The notes below the pieces were generated by a model, which was not told where the DNA came from, ran no database searches, and saw only the letters and a program-made list of their open reading frames with translations. Below, piece after piece: positions 8,297-17,837 of a stretch of DNA of 64,000 nt. The DNA is taken from the NCBI RefSeq assembly GCF_030913705.1, contig NZ_CP133190.1, positions 3,053,501 to 3,117,500 on the forward strand. The letters run 5' to 3'. Numbering within the stretch: position 1 is the stretch's first letter; every line of letters begins with the position of its first letter. This DNA is from Anaerocolumna sp. MB42-C2. GTDB taxonomy: Bacteria > Bacillota > Clostridia > Lachnospirales > Lachnospiraceae. The translations under genes were made by a program, and so were the position numbers.

Positions 8297-10297
8297 TCAT
8301 CTTAAGTGCTTACCCAGAACAGCTACACCATATGCCTCAAGTTTTATAGTATTAACAACTTTTTGATCTGTTAGAAAATCTGTATATTCTTCATTTACAG
8401 CTATAACTGTATTGTAATTATTATGATTCAGAATAAATTTAACATGGTTTTTTCCATCTGTAGTATCTACAACCTCTATTCCTTCCTGCTCATAAAGTCT
8501 TGTCTCAATGCCGGCCTGATTACAGAGATATTTTGTAAAATTGCTTCTTGCCTTATCATCCAAATCGCAAGCTAAATAATATACGGTACCTTTTCTCGTC
8601 AAACATGGAGTTCCTGCAAAATAACTTTCCGTATATAACCCCAAAACCTCTGCATCCTCAGGAGTCACGATATCACACCAGATATCAGCCGTACCGGACC
8701 CAAAGATACCTGCTACTGAAGTTGATTTTTCAAACTGAGGGTCATAATCATTCACTTTTACACCGGTCAATTCTGCAAGCGGTCCCGGTATCGTTTGCGG
8801 CAGCATTCTATTATATTCATCTTTAAAAGCTGACCGGAAAGTTATAACTAAAGTGCCGCCCTTTGCTGCATAGCTTTCCAGATTATTTTTAGCCTCCTCC
8901 GAAACAAATGCCAAAGCAGGTGCCAATACCAGGGAATACTCTGATAATTCGTCCTCCGCCTGTACAAAATCAACCGGAATATTCATATCATAAAATGGCT
9001 TATAAAACGATAGCAAGAGATTATCATATTGAAACCCTTCTACATTCTGAAAGATCGTATGGCACCACTCCGTGTCAAAAGATTTAATAATTGCCGCCCT
9101 TGCTTTCGGCATTAAAGAACCAACTCTTAGACTTAATAGCTCCATTTCTTCACCGGTTCGCATTATTTCTGCATATCTTCTGTTTTCTTTTCCATCATGA
9201 CCTAATATGCCGTGCCAGTTTTGCTCCGCACCAAAGGTACACGCTCTCCATCTGAAATATACTACCGTATCAGCACCATTCGCAACTGCTTCATAGGTCC
9301 ATAATCTGAGCTTTCCCGGATCCGGTGAGGGACCCATTTTACTCCACCCGCATGGCCCGCTCTGCTGTTCCATTACCCAGAACGGTTTTTTCTTATATGA
9401 CCTTAACAGCGCATGATCTCTGGAAACTGTCTCCATCTTTGCCTTGCCCCATTGAAACTCAATATAATTATCCCAGGAAACAAAATCTAATTCCTTGGAT
9501 AACTTAAAATAATCTATTCCTGTTCCGGAATTGACGGCGGCATCCAAAAGATTACTTGTACATGGCTTATCACTATATTTTTTTATAATATCTACTGACT
9601 CTTTGGTAAAACTTATAATAGAGTCACTGCAAAATCTGTAGTAATCTATCAATAAGCTTGGATTCTGTCCCTGTGTTCCGGAATCAAAATCAAAGCAAGT
9701 ACCTGCTTTCGGTATGATGACTTCGTCAAAGCTATTATAAATCTGACTCCAGAATACAGTTCCATAGCTCTTATTAAGGCATTCAATCGTTTTATATTTC
9801 TTTGCAAGCCAGTCAATAAATTTTTTACGGCATTCTTCACAATAACAGCGGGCCGTATTTCCGTGACCCAGCTCATTGTCTATCTGCCACCCCTCCACAT
9901 AAGGATTTTTCCCGTATCGTTTAGCAATAAGTCCAACCAGCTTCCGGATTTTTTCTCTGTATATTTCACTATTAAAACAATAATGCTTTCTCGTACCAAA
10001 CAGTTTCGTATTTCCATGAATATCTTCCGCTAAAATCCCCGGATATTTATCGATCATCCATTTAGGAGGAGTCGCCGATGGAGTACAAAGAATAATTTTT
10101 ATCCCTTTTTTCCCAAAAAAGTCTATTATCTCATCCATCCAGGCAAATTCATAAACCTCTTCCTTTGGCTCATATAAACTCCATGCAAATTCTCCGACAC
10201 GAATTACTTTTATCTTAGCTTTTAACATTAGCCGGGCATCCTGTTCCCACCGTTCTCTGCCCCAATGCTCAGGATAGTAATCAACACCGATTCGCAT
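8297..10297 (-). CDS. GH42 beta-galactosidase
   Basis: Glycoside hydrolase family 42, 666 residues, no signal peptide, so probably intracellular. It would release galactose from beta-galactosides by a retaining mechanism. The N terminus MRIGVDYYPEHW is typical. The acid/base Glu is in WQIDNELGHG (near 142) and the nucleophile Glu in FWVMEQQSG (near 308). A Cys group (CYCEEC, near 152-157, with an earlier Cys) matches the zinc site of many GH42 enzymes. The trimerisation domain and C-terminal beta domain follow. It is the last gene of the mgl-GH3-GH42 run, 20 bases after the GH3 gene, with a good ribosome binding site. Some GH42 enzymes act on arabinogalacto-oligosaccharides. Confidence 0.93.
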   Translation of the reverse strand: MRIGVDYYPEHWGRERWEQDARLMLKAKIKVIRVGEFAWSLYEPKEEVYEFAWMDEIIDFFGKKGIKIILCTPSATPPKWMIDKYPGILAEDIHGNTKLFGTRKHYCFNSEIYREKIRKLVGLIAKRYGKNPYVEGWQIDNELGHGNTARCYCEECRKKFIDWLAKKYKTIECLNKSYGTVFWSQIYNSFDEVIIPKAGTCFDFDSGTQGQNPSLLIDYYRFCSDSIISFTKESVDIIKKYSDKPCTSNLLDAAVNSGTGIDYFKLSKELDFVSWDNYIEFQWGKAKMETVSRDHALLRSYKKKPFWVMEQQSGPCGWSKMGPSPDPGKLRLWTYEAVANGADTVVYFRWRACTFGAEQNWHGILGHDGKENRRYAEIMRTGEEMELLSLRVGSLMPKARAAIIKSFDTEWCHTIFQNVEGFQYDNLLLSFYKPFYDMNIPVDFVQAEDELSEYSLVLAPALAFVSEEAKNNLESYAAKGGTLVITFRSAFKDEYNRMLPQTIPGPLAELTGVKVNDYDPQFEKSTSVAGIFGSGTADIWCDIVTPEDAEVLGLYTESYFAGTPCLTRKGTVYYLACDLDDKARSNFTKYLCNQAGIETRLYEQEGIEVVDTTDGKNHVKFILNHNNYNTVIAVNEEYTDFLTDQKVVNTIKLEAYGVAVLGKHLR

Positions 10298-10317
10298 ATT
10301 CTCTTCCTTTCATGCAA

Positions 10318-12390
10318 CTACCTAAAAGTAAATTTTACCGACTGAAGATCTTTCATTCTGCTGCAATTTCCAATATAAGCAACATATACGATATCCTCTT
10401 GTACAAATTCATTTTTAGTCTCGTCAAAATATGCCATGTTCTCTTGTGAAACCTGAAGACACACTTCTCTCTCTTCGCCCGGATTCAACTCAATTCTTGC
10501 AAAATCTTTTAGTACCTTTACCGGTCTGTCTACCGAACTTTCCTCACATCCCACATATAACTGTACGATTTCCGCACCTTTTCTGCTGCCGGTATTTTTC
10601 ACTGTTACCGTTATTTTTGCCTTATTATTAAAGCTGGAAATCTGCGGAGCACTAATGTCGAATGTGGTATAAGACAGTCCATAACCAAATGGATAGAGTA
10701 CATTTTTATTCTCTTTTTCCATTTTCGCATATCCGTGATAATATTCATAAGTTATGCTGGTACAATCCGGGTCAAACTCCGGATAATCGTCTTCTTTATA
10801 GGCTACCGTATACGGAAGTTTACCGCTGGGGCATACGTCCCCAAATAAAATATCTGCCAGGGCATTGCCGCCTTCCATACCACTATAGAAAGAAAACAGT
10901 ATTGCCGATACATCCTGCTCCCATTCGTCAATAAGAATGGCGCTGCTCCCCACCAGTGATACGACGGTATTCGGATTAACACCCTTTAATCCTTTTATTA
11001 AATCAATATCCCTTTTATGCAGTCTCATAGATGCCCGGTCTCCGCCCATCTCTGCAATATCACTCCGGTCGGCAAGAAATTCTCCTTCATCCGAATGAAT
11101 ATATCCTGCCACAATAATCACCGCGTCCGCTTCTTTCGCAAGGGATCTTGCTTTTTCCAAATCATTTCCGTCATGATAAAGAATTTCTGCTGTCGGCATT
11201 TTTCTCATCAAACCGCGCAAAGGAGTAACCGTATACCAGGGATGAACTTTACTGGAACCATGATCTCCGATATTTTCTGTATTTCCTAAGACACCCAGAA
11301 CCACAATACGGTTTGTTTTTTCCGAATGAAACGGAAGAATATTTCCTTCATTTTTTAGCAGAACCATGGATTCCTCAGCCGCTCTCCTGGCGACAGCAAT
11401 ATGTTCTGCAGAAGCAATACAATCCGCTTTATATCCCTTAGGATCTTTTCTGGTTTCAAAATAAAGGATGGTTCTTAAAATATACCCAACCGCCTCGTCA
11501 ATATCTTTTTCGTCAATTCTTCCTTCCGCTACTGCATCCGGTAATTGATTCACATAACAGAGAAGGCTTGGCATTTCTATATTCATTCCATTTTGTACCG
11601 CCTTAACAGCATCTTTCACTGCCCAGATAAAGTCAGATAAAGTGAATCCCTCAAATCCCCACATTGTCCTTAGAATATCTTTTAATAAGAGTTTACTTTC
11701 TGATGCCTGGTCACCGTATACTTTATTGTAAGCACCCATTACGGATGCCGCACCTGCTTCTATACAACGTTTAAAATGCGGAAGATAAACTTCGTGAAGC
11801 GTTCTCTTGTCTGCAAAAACATCGGCTTTAAAACGGGCATTTTCAATACTGTTCATGGCAAAATGCTTGATACAGGCCATAACATTTTGGCTCTGCACCC
11901 CTTTGGTAAGCGCCGCACCCATTTCTCCAAGATGATACTGGTCTTCGCCGTAACATTCCTGGGCCCGTCCCCATCTTGGATTACGCGGCAAATTAATGCA
12001 TACACCGCCGAAATAATTACCTCCCTGTGCCCGTATCTCGGCTCCTATTACTTCTCCTATTTTTTCTTCCAGTTCCCTGTCAAACGATGCACCTCTGGCC
12101 ATGGATACCGGAAAACAGGTGGAGGAACCTGCAACCACTCCTCTTGGCCCATCTACAAAACGTACATTAGGTAACCCTAATCTGTCTATGACCTTCGTAG
12201 GATACGGTTTCATATTATAATGTTCGATTACAAATAAGTCATCCATTAATTTTTCTTCTGTCGACTGACCGGACATAATCCCTATTTTTTCATCCAGGGT
12301 TAACTGTGGAATAATCTCGTCTACAAACCTTTTAATATCTTCTTTACTGCAGTCTTCCGTTAATTTCGTATTTTTTACCACATCACGCAT
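10318..12390 (-). CDS. GH3 family glycosidase (beta-glucosidase type)
   Basis: Glycoside hydrolase family 3, 690 residues, no signal peptide. The N-terminal barrel carries RGVVAGSSTCFPVSMARGAS, KHFAMNSIE (the conserved KHF) and GFTLSDFIWAVK with the nucleophile Asp near residue 253. The alpha/beta sandwich follows, then a fibronectin-III-like domain containing YPFGYGLSYTTF. It probably hydrolyses short beta-linked oligosaccharides brought in by the upstream transporter. The start ATG 12390 has GGAGG at 8-base spacing; an upstream in-frame start at 12411 includes that site and is disfavoured. It follows mglC by 22 bases. The exact linkage cannot be read from sequence. Confidence 0.92.
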   Translation of the reverse strand: MRDVVKNTKLTEDCSKEDIKRFVDEIIPQLTLDEKIGIMSGQSTEEKLMDDLFVIEHYNMKPYPTKVIDRLGLPNVRFVDGPRGVVAGSSTCFPVSMARGASFDRELEEKIGEVIGAEIRAQGGNYFGGVCINLPRNPRWGRAQECYGEDQYHLGEMGAALTKGVQSQNVMACIKHFAMNSIENARFKADVFADKRTLHEVYLPHFKRCIEAGAASVMGAYNKVYGDQASESKLLLKDILRTMWGFEGFTLSDFIWAVKDAVKAVQNGMNIEMPSLLCYVNQLPDAVAEGRIDEKDIDEAVGYILRTILYFETRKDPKGYKADCIASAEHIAVARRAAEESMVLLKNEGNILPFHSEKTNRIVVLGVLGNTENIGDHGSSKVHPWYTVTPLRGLMRKMPTAEILYHDGNDLEKARSLAKEADAVIIVAGYIHSDEGEFLADRSDIAEMGGDRASMRLHKRDIDLIKGLKGVNPNTVVSLVGSSAILIDEWEQDVSAILFSFYSGMEGGNALADILFGDVCPSGKLPYTVAYKEDDYPEFDPDCTSITYEYYHGYAKMEKENKNVLYPFGYGLSYTTFDISAPQISSFNNKAKITVTVKNTGSRKGAEIVQLYVGCEESSVDRPVKVLKDFARIELNPGEEREVCLQVSQENMAYFDETKNEFVQEDIVYVAYIGNCSRMKDLQSVKFTFR

Positions 12391-12412
12391 ATTAGATACC
12401 TCCATAATCATA

Positions 12413-13447
12413 TTATTTTTTCTTCGTATATTTTCTCATATCAAGAATTACGGCAAATAAAATAATTAAACCTTTCACTATATATTGCCAATACATATTA
12501 ACTCCGATAAATGCCAAACCATAGTTAATTACCGTAAAGATAAGAACTCCAATCAGTACCCCTCCCACACTTCCGATTCCACCGGTAAGGGAAACTCCTC
12601 CTACTACGGCTGCCGCAACCGCATCTAATTCATATCCGTTACCGGTTGTATTCGATGCACTGCCGATACGTGCAACTTCAAGGGTAGCGGCAAAAGCATA
12701 CATTGCGCCTGCTAATGTATATACAAGAATCTGGATGCGGTCTACATTAACCCCCGATACTTTTGCTGCCTCCGGATTACCTCCGACCGCATACATATAT
12801 TTACCGAATTTCGTCTTGTTCCATAATACCCAGATAATGGCAGCTATTATAATTGCAATAATAATTAAATAAGGAATTCTAAAACTTCCAATACCAATAG
12901 AACCAGTCGCTATTTTAGTAAATTTATAATCAATTCCGCCGATTGGCTGTGCTCCATAGGGAGGACGGTCAAAATAAATGGATGCTAATCCATAGAGCAC
13001 CAACTGCATCGCTAACGTAGCTACAAAAGGTGGCACCTTACATTTTGAAACCACAATACCGGAAAGCATTCCTGCGATTGCGCAGACAGCCATAACCACC
13101 AGAAAAGGTACAATGATTGGAAGCTCTGCAAGATTTGGATACATTCTGTATGCATAAGTAACCTGCTGCATCAGAGACGCTGAAACAACCGCTGCAAATC
13201 CAATCATACGTCCCGCCGATAAATCTACCCCCTGTACGATTAGCACCATTGCCGAGCCTAGAGCAATGATTATTCTTGTTGAGGATTGGGAAAAAATATT
13301 AGTAAAATTATTCAAAGATAAAAATTTAGGTTCAAATGCAGCAATCAATATTAATAGCCCTATTAAAACAACATACATGGCTTTTTGAGCCAATAGTTCT
13401 TTTATATTTATGTTTTTTCTCTCTATACCTTTACTTAAACTACTCAT
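12413..13447 (-). CDS. mglC: Galactose/methyl-galactoside ABC permease MglC
   Basis: Branched-type sugar permease of the MglC/RbsC family, 344 residues, with about ten hydrophobic helices. Conserved parts include QGVDLSAGRMIGFAAVVSASL, KFGKYMYAVGGNPEAAKVSGV and AAAVVGGVSLTGGIGSVGG. It forms the membrane channel for MglB-delivered sugar and is driven by MglA. The start ATG 13447 is chosen because of a GGAGG 8 bases upstream. It is 17 bases downstream of mglA on the same strand. Confidence 0.93.
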   Translation of the reverse strand: MSSLSKGIERKNINIKELLAQKAMYVVLIGLLILIAAFEPKFLSLNNFTNIFSQSSTRIIIALGSAMVLIVQGVDLSAGRMIGFAAVVSASLMQQVTYAYRMYPNLAELPIIVPFLVVMAVCAIAGMLSGIVVSKCKVPPFVATLAMQLVLYGLASIYFDRPPYGAQPIGGIDYKFTKIATGSIGIGSFRIPYLIIIAIIIAAIIWVLWNKTKFGKYMYAVGGNPEAAKVSGVNVDRIQILVYTLAGAMYAFAATLEVARIGSASNTTGNGYELDAVAAAVVGGVSLTGGIGSVGGVLIGVLIFTVINYGLAFIGVNMYWQYIVKGLIILFAVILDMRKYTKKK

Positions 13448-13464
13448 GTTAAATTCCTCCATTG

Positions 13465-15009
13465 CTATACGTATTTTGCTGATGAGCTCATAATCTCTAC
13501 CTGGGAAGTGCTTTTTGCCTCAAATAATCCTGACTGTCTGCCATTGCTCATGACTAAGATTCTGTCACAAATTCCAAGTAATTCAGGCATTTCAGAGCTT
13601 ACAATAATCACTCCTTTTCCCTGTTCCGCCAACTGATTGATTAATTGATATATTTCAAATTTGGCTCCGACATCAATGCCCCTGGTAGGTTCGTCCAGCA
13701 GCAATATGTCAGGATTGGTCAGCAGCCAACGGCCAAGTATTACTTTCTGCTGATTGCCTCCGGATAAATTACCGATAAAGGTTTTTCCCGAAGGTGTTTT
13801 AACATTCATAGCTTGAATCATTTTTGTAACATCCTGCTGAATCAATTTATTATTAAGTACTCCTATTCTATTCGAATAATTCCCTACATTCGCAATAATT
13901 GTATTAAATGCAACACTAAGTGTTGCAAAAATCCCATCTGCGCGCCGTTCTTCCGTGAGCATTGCAAATCTGTTCTTCATAGCCTTAATCGGTGTACTGT
14001 TATCTATTTTTTTTCCGTTAAAAAGAATTTCACCCTTCCCTATTCTCCTGATGCCAAAAAGAGTTTCCAATAATTCGGTCCGGCCTGCTCCTACCAATCC
14101 GGCAACACCTAAAATTTCACCTTCATGTAGTTGGAAATTTACTTCCTTAATTGCCGGTGCAAAGGAAGAAAGATCCTTAACTTCCAGCAACACACCGCCG
14201 ATACTGCTATTTCTAACCGGGTAACGGTTCGTCAATTCTCTTCCCACCATCATTTTAATAATAGCATCAATCGATAATTCCTTAGCTGGTTTTGTCGCTA
14301 TCCATTTTCCATCCCGCATAATGGTTACTTCATCGGAAATCCTCAAAATTTCTTCCATTTTATGGGATATATATATAATACTTGTGTCATTTTTTTTCAA
14401 TTTATCAATGATTCTAAATAAATGTTCAACTTCCTTATCTGTTAATGAGGACGTTGGTTCGTCCATTACAATTACTTTTGCATGATAGGATACCGCTTTT
14501 GCTATCTCTATCATTTGTTTCTGCGAAACCTGAAGTGTTCCGATTCTAACTTTAGGATCAATATCAATATCTAAATCGTTAAAAATAACTTTAGTATCTT
14601 CGTACATTTTCTTTTCATCAACCAGGCCGTTTTTCATCGGATAGCGTCCCAGCCATACATTTTCCATAACAGTCTGATATAGTACCTGATTAAGCTCCTG
14701 ATGAACCATAGAAACCTGATTATGCAAAGCTTCTGCCGGATTGGAAAATTTTATATTTTTCCCGTTAAGTAAAATTTCTCCGCTATCACTAGAATAAATT
14801 CCAAACAAACATTTCATCAGCGTTGATTTTCCCGCACCATTTTCACCCATTAAAGAATGAACCGAACCCCAGCGTAAATGAAAGCTGACATGATCTAAAG
14901 CCTTTACACCCGGGAACTCCTTACTGATTCCTTTCATTTCTAACAGGTATTCACCTTTTTTAACAATGTCTGGAGTTTTATTATTATTGTTTTCCCTGCT
15001 TTTGGACAT
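13465..15009 (-). CDS. mglA: Galactose/methyl-galactoside ABC ATPase MglA
   Basis: Tandem-domain sugar ABC ATPase, 514 residues. Domain 1 has an intact Walker A (GENGAGKST), a signature region around [13 protein letters not shown] and Walker [12 protein letters not shown]. Domain 2 has the usual degenerate P-loop (GLVGAGRTE) with an intact signature LSGGNQQK and [13 protein letters not shown]. This is the normal MglA/RbsA pattern and serves as reference for the degenerate homologue at 16371-17837. The upstream in-frame TTG includes the ribosome binding site; ATG 15009 after AGAGGG is preferred. Confidence 0.95.
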   Translation of the reverse strand: MSKSRENNNNKTPDIVKKGEYLLEMKGISKEFPGVKALDHVSFHLRWGSVHSLMGENGAGKSTLMKCLFGIYSSDSGEILLNGKNIKFSNPAEALHNQVSMVHQELNQVLYQTVMENVWLGRYPMKNGLVDEKKMYEDTKVIFNDLDIDIDPKVRIGTLQVSQKQMIEIAKAVSYHAKVIVMDEPTSSLTDKEVEHLFRIIDKLKKNDTSIIYISHKMEEILRISDEVTIMRDGKWIATKPAKELSIDAIIKMMVGRELTNRYPVRNSSIGGVLLEVKDLSSFAPAIKEVNFQLHEGEILGVAGLVGAGRTELLETLFGIRRIGKGEILFNGKKIDNSTPIKAMKNRFAMLTEERRADGIFATLSVAFNTIIANVGNYSNRIGVLNNKLIQQDVTKMIQAMNVKTPSGKTFIGNLSGGNQQKVILGRWLLTNPDILLLDEPTRGIDVGAKFEIYQLINQLAEQGKGVIIVSSEMPELLGICDRILVMSNGRQSGLFEAKSTSQVEIMSSSAKYV

Positions 15010-15080
15010 GTTTAACCCTCTTTTCTGCAAATATAGGACACACGTTCATTTATTACGTATGCCCTATATTTAATTTAGAT

Positions 15081-16202
15081 TTATTTCGCGTACGTAGATT
15101 TTGCTACATCAAGATTTTCTTTCGTAATCGCCTGATAAGGGACACGAACTGCTTTTGCTTCATCTAACTTGAAATCCATACCATCACAGGCATCTTTTCC
15201 ATTGATTAAGTTTTCGGCCATCTTCACAATAACCTGTCCCTGGGTCTTAGCATCCTGCAGTACGGAACCCATTACTTCTCCGCTTTCTATTTTATCTAAC
15301 ATCTCCGGAAGAGCATCAATTCCAATAATCGGAATATATTTTTCACTTTCTGTTCCTTTCATGTTATATCCGGCTGCCTCGATAGAGGTCAATGCTCCCA
15401 GAGCCATTGCGTCATTTGCCGCTACAATACATTCAATCTCATCACCGTATTTGGAAATCCATGCATCCATTTTATCTTTTGCTGTTGCTGTCACCCACAT
15501 ACCGGTATCTTCGGCAAGTAAGTCAATTTCAATTCCTGCATCTTCAATTGTACTTTTTACATAATCTGCTCTGGGCTGGGAAGCGGTATGTCCCGGATCA
15601 CCCATTAAATTGACCAGCTGGAGCTTTCCGTCCCCGTTCTTATCCATATCGGGATTTGCTTTCCATGCATCAGCAACCATCTGCCCTTCAATGGCTGCTC
15701 CATAATCTCCTCCGGTTGAAGTAACCTGATATGCATTCTCATAGGAATCAATAACACCTTCATCAGTTATTTCTTTATTAAAGAAAATAATTGGCAGGTT
15801 ACCAGCTGCTTTTACTTTTTCAATCAGCGCCGGAGCTGCTGTTGTATCACAAACAGATAAGGCAATTACCTTTGCCCCTTTTGCAATCATGGTATCAACC
15901 TGATTTGTTTGTGTCGATTGATCGTTTTGCCCGTCTTCAATATTAGTCTTAAAAATACCGTCCGATGCGTTAACAATACTTTTTCCAATATAGGAATTGA
16001 AATTATCCGAAGCGGAATAGATACCGGCACCTAAAATCGGTAAATCCTTTGAATCCTTTCCTCCTGCTTCCTGCGATGTCTCCTGCACCCCATCCTGTGT
16101 TCCCTTACCTGCATTTTCTCCGGTAGAAGAATTATCTCCGCAAGCTGACAATGATATAATCATTGCACCACATAACAATAAGCTTAATACTTTCCTTCTC
16201 AT
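15081..16202 (-). CDS. mglB: Galactose ABC transporter substrate-binding lipoprotein MglB
   Basis: Periplasmic-binding-protein family (MglB type), 373 residues. A lipobox LSACG at the end of the signal (Cys21) anchors it outside the membrane. Family features are PIIFFNKEITDEGVIDSYENAYQVTSTGGDYGA, the Asp/Asn-rich calcium-loop-like segment DMDKNGDGKLQLVNLMGDPGH, and VAANDAMALGALTSIEAAGY. It would bind galactose or methyl-galactosides; glucose is also possible. AGGAGGG precedes the ATG. It is the first gene of the transport/hydrolase operon and has its own promoter behind a terminator. Confidence 0.93.
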   Translation of the reverse strand: MRRKVLSLLLCGAMIISLSACGDNSSTGENAGKGTQDGVQETSQEAGGKDSKDLPILGAGIYSASDNFNSYIGKSIVNASDGIFKTNIEDGQNDQSTQTNQVDTMIAKGAKVIALSVCDTTAAPALIEKVKAAGNLPIIFFNKEITDEGVIDSYENAYQVTSTGGDYGAAIEGQMVADAWKANPDMDKNGDGKLQLVNLMGDPGHTASQPRADYVKSTIEDAGIEIDLLAEDTGMWVTATAKDKMDAWISKYGDEIECIVAANDAMALGALTSIEAAGYNMKGTESEKYIPIIGIDALPEMLDKIESGEVMGSVLQDAKTQGQVIVKMAENLINGKDACDGMDFKLDEAKAVRVPYQAITKENLDVAKSTYAK

Positions 16203-16265
16203 GTTAAACCCTCCTGATACTTTTGTTGTGATTTATTACAATAACAGGATACCCTTAACTACGTT

Positions 16266-16310
16266 ATTATACAACTTTCTATCTTTAGAAGTAGTCGACT
16301 ATTTTTAGAA
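16266..16310 (-). promoter_or_regulatory. mgl promoter with two direct repeats, likely response-regulator site
   Basis: On the minus strand a TATAAT -10 box (16266-16271) has no good -35 hexamer. Instead TTCTAAAAATAG (16299-16310) and TTCTAAAGATAG (16279-16290) form direct repeats 20 bases apart, with the downstream copy lying over the -35 position. This is the usual layout for activation by an AraC-type dimer, here most likely the YesN-like regulator encoded upstream. Confidence 0.6.
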
Positions 16311-16323
16311 CTTAATTCTCGCT

Positions 16324-16376
16324 AAAAAAAAATAAGATACAGGTATTTATTTGTGATAAATACCTATATCTTATTT
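16324..16376 (-). terminator. Terminator between the regulatory operon and mglB
   Basis: 20-base arms (16331-16350 and 16356-16375) pair with one mismatch around a 5-base loop, followed on the minus strand by nine T residues. The stop codon of the ABC-like gene lies within the stem. Confidence 0.9.
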
Positions 16377-17837
16377 TCCGCCATATAAAAATTGATATAC
16401 TCCGTCTTCATCGATTACAGTACCATTGTGTACAAATATATTTTCCCCGTCAACCAAATCAATTTCCGAGAACGCCGATAATAGAATGATAACCGTAATT
16501 CCACGATTTCTCAGCATTTCAATCATTAGAACCGTAGTTTCCCTTACATGCACATCTTCCTGTGCAAAGGGCCTTATGCAGACGACTACTTTGGGATTAT
16601 ACAGATACCATTTATAATAAGCCATTCGTTGTAAATCCACAGGTTGAATTTCCTCTGGTTTCTTGTCCAAATCTGCTGCATCAAAAGCCGCATCCAAAAA
16701 ATTTCTAATATTTTTTCTGAACCGTCTGCGTAGCCAAAACATAGGAACTTTTTCGCCTAAAAGCAAACTAATATTTTCAAAAGCAGTCAAATTACCTAAC
16801 AGTTTGTTTTCATAAGCAAATTCTTCAATAAATCCTACTCCCCGCTTAATAGCCTGGCTCATATTACTGACAGAATAGCATTCTCCTTCTATCCGTATAT
16901 TGCCACTCTCAGCTTTTCTTTCTCCTTTTAATAATTCCAATATATGATTCCCGCTTGCGTCATCCATATAATAAATTTTAACAACTTCGCCGCGTCCAAC
17001 CGTAAAAGAGAATTTATGAAGCACTTCCGTAGAAACATGATCAAACTCTATCTCTGATGTCCATTCATCATATTCTACATTATTTACTGGCGCAACCGGA
17101 TTTTTTTTCTCTGTTTCATCTCTGAGAAGCATTTCAAAAACCTTATCACTCTGTACATTTTTTGAATTTACGATTCCCATTGTTTTACCATGTTTGATAA
17201 TAACAAAATTATCTGACCAACGGAAAATAATTTCATCAAAAGCCTCTATGATAAGAAAAGACATCTCAAACTGCCGCATTTTTTTCATCATTGTATAAAC
17301 TTCATCTAATTCCGGTTCTTTTAAAAAGCTTGTTATATTTGAAAAGGCAATAATTTTTTTCCTTTCCGCAAAAGCTTTTACCATCTCAAGAATGACTCTG
17401 TCTTTTTCTGAAAGTGAAACGGGTGAATTATATTTTCGAAGATTGATACCCAACTTATTTTCGATTTCTTTTATTGGTATCTCAAAGGCATGCTTACTTA
17501 CAAAATAGCGAGGTACATAAGAAGAGAATAAAAAAATGTTTTCCTCTACACTTAAGGATCGTATTAATTTACTGGTGCGCTCAATAACAGAAATATTGTT
17601 TTCAAAACATTTCTCATAATTTTCTGTCGAAATTTTGTTATTCTCAAAGGCAATCTTCCCTGTTTGCAGCGGTTTCTTACCTTTGAGAAAATCTACCAAA
17701 ATATTTTTTTCCAAAGCATTATCAAATACAAATCCAAGACTGTCACCATGAAACAGATTAAAATAGAGACTTTTAATAATCTCCACGCCATTATTAAAAA
17801 TACTTCCGTTTTCTACAAATAACAATTCTTTCTTCAC
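16371..17837 (-). CDS. Degenerate tandem ABC ATPase homologue (MglA/RbsA-like pseudo-ATPase)
   Basis: A 488-residue protein with the length and two-domain layout of a sugar ABC ATPase but without the nucleotide-binding motifs. Aligned by eye to MglA of this window, Walker [10 protein letters not shown] is FDNALEKNI (38-46; the Lys is kept, the glycines and Ser/Thr are lost), and the domain-1 Walker [10 protein letters not shown] is AFSNITSFL (near 160). In domain 2, GLVGAGRTE is YMDDASGNH (near 290), the signature LSGGNQQK is IQPVDLQR, and LLLDEPTRG is VVCIRPFAQ (near 415). Flanking hydrophobic spacing is preserved without gaps at both P-loops. The start GTG overlaps the kinase stop (GTGA), indicating translational coupling. 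The frame is intact, so it is a maintained gene, probably regulatory. No function is proven. Confidence 0.8.
   Translation of the reverse strand: MKKELLFVENGSIFNNGVEIIKSLYFNLFHGDSLGFVFDNALEKNILVDFLKGKKPLQTGKIAFENNKISTENYEKCFENNISVIERTSKLIRSLSVEENIFLFSSYVPRYFVSKHAFEIPIKEIENKLGINLRKYNSPVSLSEKDRVILEMVKAFAERKKIIAFSNITSFLKEPELDEVYTMMKKMRQFEMSFLIIEAFDEIIFRWSDNFVIIKHGKTMGIVNSKNVQSDKVFEMLLRDETEKKNPVAPVNNVEYDEWTSEIEFDHVSTEVLHKFSFTVGRGEVVKIYYMDDASGNHILELLKGERKAESGNIRIEGECYSVSNMSQAIKRGVGFIEEFAYENKLLGNLTAFENISLLLGEKVPMFWLRRRFRKNIRNFLDAAFDAADLDKKPEEIQPVDLQRMAYYKWYLYNPKVVVCIRPFAQEDVHVRETTVLMIEMLRNRGITVIILLSAFSEIDLVDGENIFVHNGTVIDEDGVYQFLYGGK

Noticed and set aside
11776-12174. 132-codon plus-strand frame inside the GH3 gene
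   Set aside because: Shadow of the GH3 coding sequence; no ribosome binding site or family motif.
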